From the NCBI GenBank assembly GCA_050013055.1, contig JBEKGC010000066.1, positions 1-30,165 on the forward strand: a stretch of 30,165 bases of DNA, in the 5' to 3' direction. Under the pieces are notes generated by a model. The model did not search any database, had not been told where the DNA came from, and worked only from the letters and a program-made list of their open reading frames with translations. The position numbers and the translations under genes were made by a program. Positions 1 through 9,800 of this stretch are shown here, one piece after another (the first letter of the stretch is position 1; every line of letters begins with the position of its first letter). The DNA is from Palsa-504 sp050013055. Lineage in GTDB: Bacteria > Actinomycetota > Actinomycetes > Streptosporangiales > Streptosporangiaceae.

Positions 1-1106
1 GCGTGGTTGGCGTGCCGCTGGGTGTTGTCGTACTCGATGAGCAGCCGCGGGCCCTGCAGCCGGTAGTAAAGCGGTTCACCCGGGCCGGTGGGCCCGGCCC
101 AGGCCAGGTGAACCGCGTCGAGCGCGGTGTCGGCGGCGTAATCCGGCTGCGGCGACAGGGCGTCAGGGACCCGGTCCAGGTAGGTGGCCAGCAGCGCGCG
201 CAGCAGGTCACGCTGCCCGGCGTCCAGCTCGGCGGCCGCCAGCCCCTTCGGGACGCTGGTCAGCTCGAGGCGCTGATGGTCACTGGCGCTGAAACCCGAG
301 GCCCGTTCGGCATCGGCTTCCATCTCGGCGATCCGCTGCGCCAGCGCCGGCTCGGTGAACCGGGCTCGCCACAGTTCGCCGAGGTACATCATCTGGTCGC
401 CCTCCGCCAGGTGCGGCCGGTTGCCGCCGACGATGTCCTCGGGCGCCCGGTCGAGCAGGATGGCGCGGTCCGCCTGGCCGCGGTCCAGCGAGCGGACCAG
501 GTCACGGGCCAGGTCCTCGGCTCCGGCCAGCGGGCGCAGCGGCGTGGGTCCCAGCAGCGGTGAGACCGCCGGGTCGGCTCCCAGGAAGCACGGGGTGGTC
601 GATCGGACCAGGCCGCCGCTGATGAAATTGTTCAGCGAGACGTGGTGGCCGCCGAACCGCCAGCCCCACGGCGTCGCGCCGCCGGGCTCGCCGAACACCT
701 TCAGGTAATAAAGCCCCGGGTCACGCCCCCGTTCGCGGCCCCAGCTGACGCTCCAGCCCTCGACCCGGTCAAGGATATTGTCCAGCCCGATGATGGTGGC
801 CACGGTGACGTACCCGGCCGCAGAAAGCCCGCTGGCGACCAGCCGGTGGGCGAGCCGCTGCTGAGCCGGCCGCTGGGCGTTCAGCGGCAGCCCGCCGTGG
901 TCGGTCGGGGTATAGAACCAGCGCCTGCGCTCGGCGTCCGGCTCGGGGTCCGGGCTGGGCGTGCCACCTGCCGCTGCCGCCCGCTGCGCTGGATCCAGCG
1001 CGTCCAGCCAGGCCGCCGCCGCGGCGGCCATCCGGGCCGCGGCTTCGGCGGCCGCAGTTTCCCGCGCCGCAGTCTCCCGTACCGTGTCTTCTCCGTCTGC
1101 GGCCAT
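1..1106 (-). CDS. DUF3500 family protein, C-terminus cut by window edge
   Basis: I translated this gene from the reverse strand; it has no stop inside the window. The visible 368 residues start at an ATG (1106-1104), 5 bp after the stop of the upstream oxygenase gene. Recognisable DUF3500 features are an N-terminal segment with an Ala run and WLDALDPAQRAAA, then PWGWRFGGHHVSLN near residue 145, a TPCFLGADPA segment, and near the edge YYRLQGPRLLIEYDNTQ followed by an Asn-His pair. That last block lies close to the C-terminus in the family, so probably only a few dozen residues are missing. The biochemical role of DUF3500 is not established; its His-rich conserved segments would suit an enzyme or metal site, which is inference. 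It is the last visible gene of the leftward operon and follows two 2-oxoglutarate oxygenases, so a role in the same modification pathway is plausible. Family assignment is from remembered motifs. Confidence 0.8.
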   Translation of the reverse strand, partial: MAADGEDTVRETAARETAAAEAAARMAAAAAAWLDALDPAQRAAAAGGTPSPDPEPDAERRRWFYTPTDHGGLPLNAQRPAQQRLAHRLVASGLSAAGYVTVATIIGLDNILDRVEGWSVSWGRERGRDPGLYYLKVFGEPGGATPWGWRFGGHHVSLNNFISGGLVRSTTPCFLGADPAVSPLLGPTPLRPLAGAEDLARDLVRSLDRGQADRAILLDRAPEDIVGGNRPHLAEGDQMMYLGELWRARFTEPALAQRIAEMEADAERASGFSASDHQRLELTSVPKGLAAAELDAGQRDLLRALLATYLDRVPDALSPQPDYAADTALDAVHLAWAGPTGPGEPLYYRLQGPRLLIEYDNTQRHANH

Positions 1107-1111
1107 CAGGG

Positions 1112-2071
1112 TCAGGCGTCCACGTAGTGGAGAAGGATCGATGAGGACGTATAGCCCATGGGCAGCTGATCCCGCCAGTGGGTCAGGTAACGGCCACGGA
1201 AAAGCAACGCGTCGCCGATGCCCTGGACCAGCGAGACCTGGCCGTCCTCGGTCATCAGGTGCAGCGGCCACGCGCCGTGCGTTTGCGGGTCGGGCGTCGC
1301 ATCGATGCAGAGGCTTACGGTGTACTCGCAGGCATCCCTGTCGGTGTGCGGGTCGAGGGTCGCGCCGCCCTGGTACAGGGCCAGGTAGCTGTACGAGGGC
1401 ACGACGACCCGGCGGATCAGATCGCTCACCGTGCGGGTCAGCTGCTGATGTACGTATGTGGTGGTTGGCTCGTCGTAAGCAACGTAGCGGCCTGGACTCT
1501 GCTCGTCACCGAGCACGAACGTGCCGACCCGCGTGTGGTAGCGGTAGTAGCGGCGCAGGGCGCCGATCTGGAACGGTGGCAGCAGTCCGGACAATGGCAG
1601 GTAGCCGCGGTCCAGCTGCGCGGCGGCCTGGTCCACCGCGGTGGACCAGGCCTGGCGGCGCCACTCAGCGGCGTCCGGGACGGTGAGGATGTTCGCGGCC
1701 AGCAACCGCTCCTCCACCTCTGCCGGGAGGTTGCCGTCATACGGCTGCCCGGGGGCCCAATTCTCCAGGAGCGCCGCGTAGCTCGGTCCGAGCCAGTACG
1801 GCCACAGCGTGCCACGGTCGGGATCGTCAACCCAGATCGTCCAGGTAAAATCAAACAGGTTATCGTGTGCTGCGGCGGACGGGGCCAGGGCCGCGGGCAG
1901 CGGGCCGTGCCAGCCCAGCCAGCACCGCGGATTGACCATAAGCGACCCGGCGCCCCGCAGGCTGGCGTACTGCTCGAGCGCGCCCGGCGGAACCAGGAAG
2001 TCGGGCTGTTCGTCCAGGACGCAGTAGTAGCGGTCCCGCGGGAAGAGCTCTGGGATCATCGGTGTAGCCAT
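1112..2071 (-). CDS. 2OG-Fe(II) oxygenase (prolyl-hydroxylase-like)
   Basis: A 319-aa protein whose C-terminal third has the double-stranded beta-helix signature of 2-oxoglutarate/Fe(II) dioxygenases: YLALYQGGATLDPHTDRD gives H242-x-D244, and LFRGRYLTHWRD supplies the distal His298. The family oxidises its substrate using O2 and 2-oxoglutarate. The basic residue that normally sits about ten positions after the distal His is not seen there (the stretch reads PMGYTSSSILLHY); Arg292, Arg294 or Arg300 may replace it. The N-terminal 170 residues are Trp/Pro/Tyr-rich and not recognised; they may position the substrate. There are two possible starts: ATG at 2071, overlapping the previous gene by 16 bp, or ATG at 2059, giving an ATGA overlap with the upstream stop. 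Neither has a strong ribosome binding site, so translational coupling is likely. Proline hydroxylation of the Pro-rich proteins of this locus is an attractive but unproven role. Confidence 0.75.
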   Translation of the reverse strand: MATPMIPELFPRDRYYCVLDEQPDFLVPPGALEQYASLRGAGSLMVNPRCWLGWHGPLPAALAPSAAAHDNLFDFTWTIWVDDPDRGTLWPYWLGPSYAALLENWAPGQPYDGNLPAEVEERLLAANILTVPDAAEWRRQAWSTAVDQAAAQLDRGYLPLSGLLPPFQIGALRRYYRYHTRVGTFVLGDEQSPGRYVAYDEPTTTYVHQQLTRTVSDLIRRVVVPSYSYLALYQGGATLDPHTDRDACEYTVSLCIDATPDPQTHGAWPLHLMTEDGQVSLVQGIGDALLFRGRYLTHWRDQLPMGYTSSSILLHYVDA

Positions 2072-2655
2072 CCGTTGTAGGTCAGCCTGCTGTCCTCGAA
2101 CCGACGCGACTCGCAGTACGTCGGCATCACCTCGTGCAGGTAGTGGCTCGGGAAGAACACGATCGAGTTCTGGGCCGGCGTGATCGTGCTCGCGCCTAGT
2201 TGCGCCTGCGGGCTGTCTGCGTCGTCGAACGGGCCGTACATCCTCAGCTGGCCACCGGTAAACGAGCGCGGCTCGCGGTGACAGTAGTAGACGAATGTCA
2301 ACTCACGGCTGCCGGAGCCGCCCTGACCGCTGTCGTGGTGCGCCTTGAACCACTCGCTGTCATTGCTGGCGGTGACCTGCAGCTCGATCTGACTGATGGC
2401 GAACGGCGTGATCTCCAGCCGGCTCAGCACATAAGGGAGAACGCTCATAACGCGGTCGGTCACTATCGGATATGCCTCGGAAACATCGAACAGCACGCGC
2501 GATCGCCGGAATTCGGCGTTGCGGCGTGCCTCCGCCTGCTGGCCGATGACCTCGCTGGCGACGAAGTCCGCCTCCCGGTGCATGGCCAGATCCCACAGGG
2601 CCGACATCTCGGCGGGCGCGAAGAATTCCTCGAGCAACAGCATGTTGTCGGTCAT
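2056..2655 (-). CDS. 2OG-Fe(II) oxygenase, Tpa1/P4H-like
   Basis: A 199-aa protein. I start it at the ATG at 2655 because GAGGAGGG lies just upstream, inside the end of the preceding gene; the longer open frame upstream is non-conserved Arg-rich sequence. The catalytic signature is complete: AHHDSG (H106-x-D108), then RELTFVYYCHREPRSFTGG and NSIVFFPSHYLHEV (distal His at 174, or 171), and finally FEDSRLTYNGWLHR, whose Arg190 is the expected 2-oxoglutarate-binding residue. This resembles the Tpa1/Ofd1 and prolyl-4-hydroxylase-like group (PF13640 type), in which several members hydroxylate proline in proteins. There is no signal peptide, so it acts in the cytoplasm. The stop overlaps the start of the next oxygenase. 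It was clearly inherited as a module with the two giant proteins and the Pro-rich protein upstream. The true substrate is unknown. Confidence 0.85.
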   Translation of the reverse strand: MTDNMLLLEEFFAPAEMSALWDLAMHREADFVASEVIGQQAEARRNAEFRRSRVLFDVSEAYPIVTDRVMSVLPYVLSRLEITPFAISQIELQVTASNDSEWFKAHHDSGQGGSGSRELTFVYYCHREPRSFTGGQLRMYGPFDDADSPQAQLGASTITPAQNSIVFFPSHYLHEVMPTYCESRRFEDSRLTYNGWLHR

Positions 2656-2668
2656 CGAGCTGCCCTCC

Positions 2669-5600
2669 TCACGCTTGGTCCGCCTCCGCCTCCACGTCGA
2701 GGGGATAGTCGAACGGCAGGATTGACGCATAGACCAGTCGGGAACCGAATTCTGGTGCATCCGAGACCGGCACCAGCGGCGGATCGATGGGCAGGATCTC
2801 GAACTCCCGCACCACCAGCCTGAACTGCCCGGGCGGCGGTCGGCGGGCGAAGCGTACCGTGCCCGAGAACAAGACCGAGTCCGGCTCGGCCGGTGCCGGG
2901 CTGTCCTCGGTGACGCGCGCGTCCGCGGGCGCGGCAGGCTGCCAGCCGAGATCTCCGGGAACGTCCGGGATGCGGGCCTCGACCGTCGCGGTGAGGTAGG
3001 AACTCGTCGGCCCATCAGGAGCCAGGCCGGCGACGACCAGGCGGGCCTTAGTCGGGTCGGCCGGGTCGACGCTGAGCGCCGCGGAACGGTCGGGCGTGAG
3101 CTGGGCGAAATCCGCCAGGACCACGTGCGACAGTTCGACGCCGGGAATGGAGTGCGGCTGGTAACGTGCCAGCGCCAGCCGCACGAACGGCGCGTAAGCT
3201 GTCGGGTTGTCGAACTCGATATCGCAGTACCAACGCTGGCGTCCCGCGTCGTAGCTCACCTCATGGCCGGCCACGTCGACGGGCAGCGTGGCCTGCTCCA
3301 GGGTGAGGCTCGTGGCCGTGCGCACGGCCGCGGGGAAGCTTGCCGTCGCCGGGATCGGGCCCAGCGAGCCGGTCGCCCAGATCGGGTCCAGGCCCCACTG
3401 GGTGAGGATCGCCTTGTTGGCCTCGCGCTGGGCGTCGGTGGGCGGCGGGTTGGCGGACCCGTCAGCCTGGCCCGGCCACAGCACCACGCCGAGCAGCTCT
3501 GCCGGTCCCGAGGAGTACCACGGCCGGTTGAGGTAGACGCGCAGGCCGTTGCCGTAGCGCACGTCGGTCTTCGTGTTCGTCGTCACCTGTCGGTCCCAGC
3601 CGAAGGTGGGCAGCACGTAGTCGATGTCGGGCGGCAGCGGCCGGGCCGAGCTCGGCACGTCCACGGTCAGGCTGGCTCCCGTGCGGGTGGTCACGATGCC
3701 GGGATCGGGAAAGTACTCCTGGAAGCGCGAGCTGCTGACCGCCCGGTAGCGGATCATGCGGTGCCTGGTGTCGCCGAGCTGGTGCACCGGCGCGGCCAGC
3801 TGGCTCGGCACCTGAACGCCGTCGAGCGTATCGAAGGGAGCGGCGAACCACAGCGTGTCGATCTGCGGGACGTACACCGCCACCTGCCGCGATCCGGAGC
3901 CGTCCGCCGGCAGCATGCCACCCCCGAGGCTGCTCAGCTCGATCCGCTCGACGTGACTGGACGACTGGGTGCGGGTCGGGCCGGGTTCGCTCAGGTCGTC
4001 GTTCCATTCGATCCACGCGGCTTCCAGATCGACCTTAGCGGTGGTCGCCCCGCTGATCTGCAACGCGCCGAGCAGCACGGTGTGATGCGACCCGAGGCTG
4101 CGCCACGCGGTGACCGGGGAGAACGAGTTGGCCAGGAAGGACGCGTCGACCGGGGAGGCCGGGTCGTGCACGATCGGCAGCCGCGTCCACGTCGGCAGGC
4201 CGAGCGGCTGCTGCACGGCGTGGGTGAGGGTGACCGGCAGCGAGGGGGTGATGAACTCGCTGGAACCGTCGAGTACCAGCCGGGTCAGCATCCCGCGCCC
4301 GGCCGCGGTCCAGACGAGCTCCGCGCCCGCGCCTGGGAACTGCAGCTGGTAGGCGTCGACTTGCTCGAACAGCGTCCGGAGCCAGTCCCATACGCCGAGC
4401 AGGTCGAGATCGGCTGGATGGACGTAGCTGCTGAGCGCGGTCTGCGCGGTCTGGCCCTTGGCCAGCGAGACGGTCAGCACCTGGTCCGTTCGGTCCCAGC
4501 CGGGCAGTCCCTGACCCTCGGCCAGCCGGATGCGGAACGCGGTAAAGGCGGGCCACGCGCCGCTGAACGGTACATGCGTCACCGATTCGGAGCGCGGATC
4601 GACCGCGGAGCCCGCCGCGTAGGTGAGCGCGCCTGAGGTCACGGTACCAGCGGAGTTCGGCGCGGTCTGCGGGAGATCGGTCAGCGCGGCGCCGCGGGCC
4701 AGCGGATCAGGGAAGTACGGGATCGGCAGGGCCGGGCCCGGCTCTATCGGGTCGTTGCCCACGGCCGGAAGCTGGCCGCGGTCACGCTGCACGATCATCT
4801 GATACGTCGCAGCGTCACCGCGCAGGCGGCCGCTGGAGTCGTCGAGCAGGCCGTGCCGCTCGACCAGCTGGACCGAGGCTCGCGGCGGCGCGACGAAACG
4901 CTCGTCGGTGGCGCTGGTCGGGACCGTGTCCAAGGACGGGTCGCTGTTGTAGCTGCGGATCACCAGCTGCGCGAGCGAGCCGCCGGCGGCCGGCAGACTG
5001 CGCAGCACCAGGACCGGAGGCGGGATGGGCTCGTAGCGGAAATAGGGCAGCAGCTCTCCGCCGGCCGGAGCGATCACGGAGTCCGGGGCCGACGTGGTGA
5101 CCGGCACGCCCTGGCCGGCCAGGTCGACGGCCCGCGCCCGCATCCGGTACCGCGCGCCGAACCGGAGCGTGGGCAGCGTACCCGGATGTACCGCGCACGA
5201 GAGGGTCATGTCGAACGTCGTCACCGGCTGGCCCATGGTGGGGTCCGCGTCGAGCGCGCGGGTCGGGTCGGGGCTGCGGTTCAGCGGGGTACCCGGCCGC
5301 GGCGCCGACAGCGACCAGCCGTTCCAGCGGGCGATCCGCTCGTTGACGTACAGGTCGGTCCCCGGCTGCGGGATCCCCGCCTGCTCCGCTGCGGTATCCA
5401 CCGGCCGGTTCGGGTCATCCGCCGGCTGGACCACGGCCAGCTGGGTGAAACCCTCCTCGTCATCGGTCGTGATGACCACGCTGCCGCCCCCCAGCCGGTA
5501 GACGGCATCGCGGCGGTGCAGGGAGTACCAGGTCCCGGTGAGGTCGGAGAAGACATCCAGCCGGTAGCCACGGGTGAGATCGCGGGCGGTGAGCGGGGCC

Positions 5601-6826
5601 GCCGGCTGCCCGGACAGCGTGACGTTGAGCGCCTGGTTGTTCTGGATCGCCTGCAGCACCTGCTGGGCGCGGTTGTCGGCCAGCAGCGAGATCCCCGACG
5701 AACGCAGCGCAGGCAGCAGGCCATCGGCTAGCGTGTAGTCGCCCGCGTTGGCCAGGTTGTCGGCGAGCGCCAGGGCCTTGAGCATCGCGCCGTCCAGGTC
5801 GACCCCGACCAGTTGGTAGTCGGCCGCCGTCAGCGCCAGGAACCCGCCCAGGATGTCGCCCGGCTGAACGGTGCCGCCGCCCGCCAGCGTGCCCGGCGCG
5901 GTGGCCGGGGCGGCGGCGAAGCCCCCGGCGCCGCGGGTGTAGGCGGTGGCCGGCAGGCCAAGGACCGGTGGCAGCGCCCAGGTCCAGCCGGGCTGCACCT
6001 CGGTCACCTGCACGGCGAGATAATCACCGGCCGACGGCGAGTCCGGGCACAAGGTGCCGGGGATCTCCACCGGGAGGGCCAGGCCGGTGGCGGCCAGCAG
6101 GCTCGGGTGCGCGGCCAGGGCGGTGAGGGCCTGGTGGAAGTCGATGAGCCCGGCGAGCTCACCGGCCGTGCTGGGCAGCGGCGGACGGGTCGGCGCGGGC
6201 GGCAGGCGATGATAGAGCGCGAACTGCTCGGCCATCGCGCGGATGCCGGCCGGCGGAGTCAGCGGCGCGGCCGCGGCCGCGGCCGACCTGGGCGGTGCCG
6301 TCCCCTCGTCGACGGCGCCGTGCTGCGCGCGCCACAGCGTCACTCGAAGCTGGCTGAGCACCGCCGCCAGGACGTCTTTCCGGTCCTTGTCGCGGAAGAC
6401 AAGATCGCTGAATATCTGCTGAAACAGCCGTCCAGCCACATCTGAGTTGGTCACGGTGGCGGCGCTCAGGTAGGCGTAGCGGAGGAACTCGGCGGCGTCG
6501 CGGCTCGGGTAGGAGACGATCAGCCGCTGGGTGAAGTCCGGCATGGAGTAGTCGCTGACGAGCGAGTCGTGCCCGAAGATGGCGTCCCAGACGTCAGGGC
6601 GCAGCTGCGTGGTGTCGGCGGCGACCGTCGCGGTCTGCCCGCCGCAGGACAGCACGAATTTCATCCCGTGCTGGCGGACCAGGCCGGTCCATCCCAGCCA
6701 GTCGGGGAAATCCGAGAGCAGCTGCGCTCCGGACAGCCGCGGCGTCAGGTAGACGTTGGCCCGCACCGATCCTCCCGGCCCGGTCCCGGCTGGGAGGACC
6801 ACCGCTACCAGCGACTGACTGATCAT
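2669..6826 (-). CDS. Giant beta-rich protein of unknown function (1385 aa)
   Basis: A 1385-aa protein starting at ATG 6826, with AAGGGGGCG upstream and a 9-bp gap after the previous gene. I do not recognise the family with certainty. It has no signal peptide and no long hydrophobic helix. Most of it reads as beta-strand with many Pro, Gly, Asp and Thr turns. The first 190 residues contain PRLSGAQLLSDFPDWLGWTG and a helical block with FRYAYLSAA-like character. An Ala/Pro-rich linker lies near residues 178-215. A strand near residue 555 (ARYRMRARAVDLAGQ) resembles an Ig/fibronectin-type repeat. Near 1190-1235 is a well-ordered segment containing RWYCDIEFDNP and FVRLALARYQPHS. The C-terminus has FRLVVREFEILP. 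It is paired with the 1086-aa gene and lies between the Pro-rich protein/GT genes and the oxygenases. It could be a scaffold, a surface or shell protein, or a second substrate; none is shown. Confidence 0.7.
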   Translation of the reverse strand: MISQSLVAVVLPAGTGPGGSVRANVYLTPRLSGAQLLSDFPDWLGWTGLVRQHGMKFVLSCGGQTATVAADTTQLRPDVWDAIFGHDSLVSDYSMPDFTQRLIVSYPSRDAAEFLRYAYLSAATVTNSDVAGRLFQQIFSDLVFRDKDRKDVLAAVLSQLRVTLWRAQHGAVDEGTAPPRSAAAAAAPLTPPAGIRAMAEQFALYHRLPPAPTRPPLPSTAGELAGLIDFHQALTALAAHPSLLAATGLALPVEIPGTLCPDSPSAGDYLAVQVTEVQPGWTWALPPVLGLPATAYTRGAGGFAAAPATAPGTLAGGGTVQPGDILGGFLALTAADYQLVGVDLDGAMLKALALADNLANAGDYTLADGLLPALRSSGISLLADNRAQQVLQAIQNNQALNVTLSGQPAAPLTARDLTRGYRLDVFSDLTGTWYSLHRRDAVYRLGGGSVVITTDDEEGFTQLAVVQPADDPNRPVDTAAEQAGIPQPGTDLYVNERIARWNGWSLSAPRPGTPLNRSPDPTRALDADPTMGQPVTTFDMTLSCAVHPGTLPTLRFGARYRMRARAVDLAGQGVPVTTSAPDSVIAPAGGELLPYFRYEPIPPPVLVLRSLPAAGGSLAQLVIRSYNSDPSLDTVPTSATDERFVAPPRASVQLVERHGLLDDSSGRLRGDAATYQMIVQRDRGQLPAVGNDPIEPGPALPIPYFPDPLARGAALTDLPQTAPNSAGTVTSGALTYAAGSAVDPRSESVTHVPFSGAWPAFTAFRIRLAEGQGLPGWDRTDQVLTVSLAKGQTAQTALSSYVHPADLDLLGVWDWLRTLFEQVDAYQLQFPGAGAELVWTAAGRGMLTRLVLDGSSEFITPSLPVTLTHAVQQPLGLPTWTRLPIVHDPASPVDASFLANSFSPVTAWRSLGSHHTVLLGALQISGATTAKVDLEAAWIEWNDDLSEPGPTRTQSSSHVERIELSSLGGGMLPADGSGSRQVAVYVPQIDTLWFAAPFDTLDGVQVPSQLAAPVHQLGDTRHRMIRYRAVSSSRFQEYFPDPGIVTTRTGASLTVDVPSSARPLPPDIDYVLPTFGWDRQVTTNTKTDVRYGNGLRVYLNRPWYSSGPAELLGVVLWPGQADGSANPPPTDAQREANKAILTQWGLDPIWATGSLGPIPATASFPAAVRTATSLTLEQATLPVDVAGHEVSYDAGRQRWYCDIEFDNPTAYAPFVRLALARYQPHSIPGVELSHVVLADFAQLTPDRSAALSVDPADPTKARLVVAGLAPDGPTSSYLTATVEARIPDVPGDLGWQPAAPADARVTEDSPAPAEPDSVLFSGTVRFARRPPPGQFRLVVREFEILPIDPPLVPVSDAPEFGSRLVYASILPFDYPLDVEAEADQA

Positions 6827-6835
6827 GGCGCCCCC

Positions 6836-9800
6836 TTACCCGAACGCCCCGGCGTACAGCGACCACTGGCCGTCATCGATCACCTGGCCGAAGTCGGGGT
6901 CGCCGCTGCCGGCGCTGAAACTGCGCTCCACCGACAGCTGGACCGAGGCACTGAAGAACAGCACATGCACCGAGACGGTGAGGGTGGCGCGGCCTTCGAT
7001 GACGTTGCCGGCCGGTGATGACTGCCAGCTCAGGCTGATGTTCAGGTCGAGGGAAATCGAGATGATCCCGAGTACCGACACCTCGCCGCCGATGTCGATG
7101 AAGCCCGTCAGGTCCGATGAGCTGCCCGCGAGCTGGAAATAGATCCCGGCCATCGCGTGCACCGCGCCGCTCGCCACCCCCAGGTCGAGGGAGAAGTTGG
7201 CGCCGAACTCGATCGACCCTTCGACCATCTTGATGCCGTTGGCGTCCAGGATGACGTGGACGAACCCGCCGCCGCCGAAGATCTCGACGGTGACCAGGAA
7301 CGGGCTGTTCCTGGACGCGAAGGCGAACTCCACGGCGGGCTTGCCGTCGAGGTACGGCAGGTCGAGGCCGGCCATGATGGCGATGTTCTGCAGGGAGAAC
7401 ACGCCGCAGGTGATCGGCGGCAGGCCGATCGTGTAACTGACCTCCAGTTGCGTCTGCGTGAGTTTGATCGAAGGCCCCGAGCCGCCGAACAGGCCAGGCG
7501 GCAGGATGTCGGCCAGCGTCTGGATGAACGCCAGCGCCCCCTCAAACTGGATGGCATGCTGCTTGGCCAGGTCCAGCGCGACGGTCGACTTGGCGCCGTT
7601 GCTCGAGTCGAAGGTGATCTTGTCGATGTTCAGGCCGATCACGCCGGCTACCGTCAGCTGGAAGTTGGACAGCTCGCCGTGCGACGTCGAGACCGGAGGC
7701 GTGCCGTTGAGCTGCTGCTCCAGCTGCACCTGCAGGCTCAGGGCCGATTTCTGGCCGCCAGGGTTGAAGGCGATGGCGACGATTCCCCCGGTCGTCGGCG
7801 GGTTGTCTGCCAGCTGCGGCTTCCAGTCGATGACCGTGATGAGCTGCTCGGGGTGGCTCTGGTTCGGGACGGCGCGGGTCCGTATCTCAGGGGCACCCTG
7901 CGCCGCGTCGGCGAAGGCGGACCCGGCGATCAGCTGGATGACGTTGCCCAGGTCGATCGCCCCGAACAGCTGGGCGCCGTCGGCGGCGGCGAAGTACGCC
8001 GCGGGATTCATCTGCCCGGCGGCGGCGTCATCGGGAGAGCCCGATACCAGTCCCTTGCGTGCGGACAGCGACGTGATCCTGATGTTCGGCTGGGCGAATC
8101 CACCGCTGGCGTTCGCGCTGAACGCGGCCGGCAGCGCGCTGCCGGCGACGGTCGCGTAGACGCCCGCGTGGTCGTCCAGGCCGTTCTGCAGGTACGGCAG
8201 GTACGGGTTGATGATGATGGCGCCGTTCTGGCCGATGAGCGCGGACAGTGAGGGAACCGTGACGGCCGCGGCGTTCAGTGACGGCAGGAACGGCGCGTCG
8301 ATGTAGGGCGGCGGCGGGGGCTGGCCGCCCGGCCCGGTGAATTCCGAGCTGAAGTACAGCGCCGTCGTCTTCAAGATGGTGTCGCCAGCCGCCGGGTCGG
8401 CATAGGCGATCTTCTGGCCGCGGACCACGCACTGATTCTGGCTGTCGCCTGCCGCATAGGCGGTCTGGACCTCCCCCAGTCCCAGTTCCGTCTCGCTCGA
8501 GGGAACGAAGATGATGGGGGCGAGAAAACTGATGTCCTGGCCGGCGGCGTCCGTCCCTACCAGCGGGAACAGGTACGGCGTGGTGTTGATCGTGACCCAG
8601 AACGAACCGCTGCTTCCGGCCACCTCGTTGCCGGTACCGAGGGGGCCGGTCATGGGCGGATCGATGTCCGGGGTCACCGCGACCTTGACCCGCACCAGCG
8701 CGTCAAAGGGCATCTCGCGGCCGGCGTACCGATACGGCTCCGCGGTGTAGGTCTTCTCCCGCTCGCGCACGATGATGTACATCCGCTGCCTGAGGTAGGC
8801 CACCGGTGAGCCCGCCGGGTTGTCGCCGGGGCCGCCGTCCGGGGCCAGCACCTTGCGCTCGGTGACCTTGACCAGGGATGCGCGGTGCCCGAAGGGATGG
8901 AGGAAGCCTTCGTAGACGATGCGGACGTAATGCTCGCGGCCCTGAGTGGCGATGTGATCCCACTCGATGAGGTCGAGCTCGGCCACTTCGACCGGGATCA
9001 CGGCGCGCGCCGCTGCCTCCGGCGCCGCTGATCCGCCGGGGCCGCGGAACAGGAGCGAATACCTGTAGGTCACCGGGTAATCCCAGGATCCACGGGAGGT
9101 CAGCCATCCGCCGAGAGCGGACAGAACCAGCCGCTCCGCGGCCACGGGCTGCGGGACATAGGACTGCTCGATCCCGTCGCTGCTGGTCAGCGTGTAACCA
9201 GAGAAGCCGGAGCTGAGGATGACGATCTGGTCGCGGTCGGACTCCGACATCGCGGACCGGAACGGCACGGTGTCGGTGGTGTTGCGGTCGGGCAGCGGCC
9301 CTTCGGCGACGAAGTCCGGCGACCAGACCACCCGGACCGGCAGCCGGTTCTCCGGCGACGCCTCGGCGGGGGCCGATCCCGGCTGCGTCGGCTGCGCGCC
9401 CAGGCGGGTGTGCCAGAGCTCGGTGCGGTTCGCATGGCCGACGGGGCTGGTCGCGTGCAGCCATGTCGGCGTCGCCTGCGCCGAGACGTTGGGCGCGACC
9501 ATCAGCCGGTACGGAAGCTCCAGCGAGGTCTCGCCGACCTGCGGCTCGGCGATCGCGGGCGGGGACTGGCCAGCCGCCTGGCTGTTGCCGGGCAGTACGG
9601 TGGCGGCGGGCGGCAGCACCGGGATCAGCCGGCTCCAGTCGAGCAGCCCCTCGATCGTGTACGGAATGCCGGATAGGTTGTCGGGCACCTGGAACACCAG
9701 CCGGCTCTCGCCGCTCATCAGCGCGGCGACCTGGCCGGGCGGATCGGGCTGGTCGGTTGTGGTCGGCGGCGTCGGCAGCTGCGGCAGCGGGGGATTGCTC

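Noticed and set aside
2656..3015. Longer N-terminus for the first 2OG oxygenase
   Set aside because: The upstream part is Arg/Ser/Pro-rich shadow of the 1385-aa gene, and GAGGAGGG points to the ATG at 2655.
3125..4636. 503-aa + strand open frame inside the giant protein gene
   Set aside because: Arg/Gly/Val-rich antisense shadow typical of high-GC DNA; the minus-strand frame has normal protein composition.
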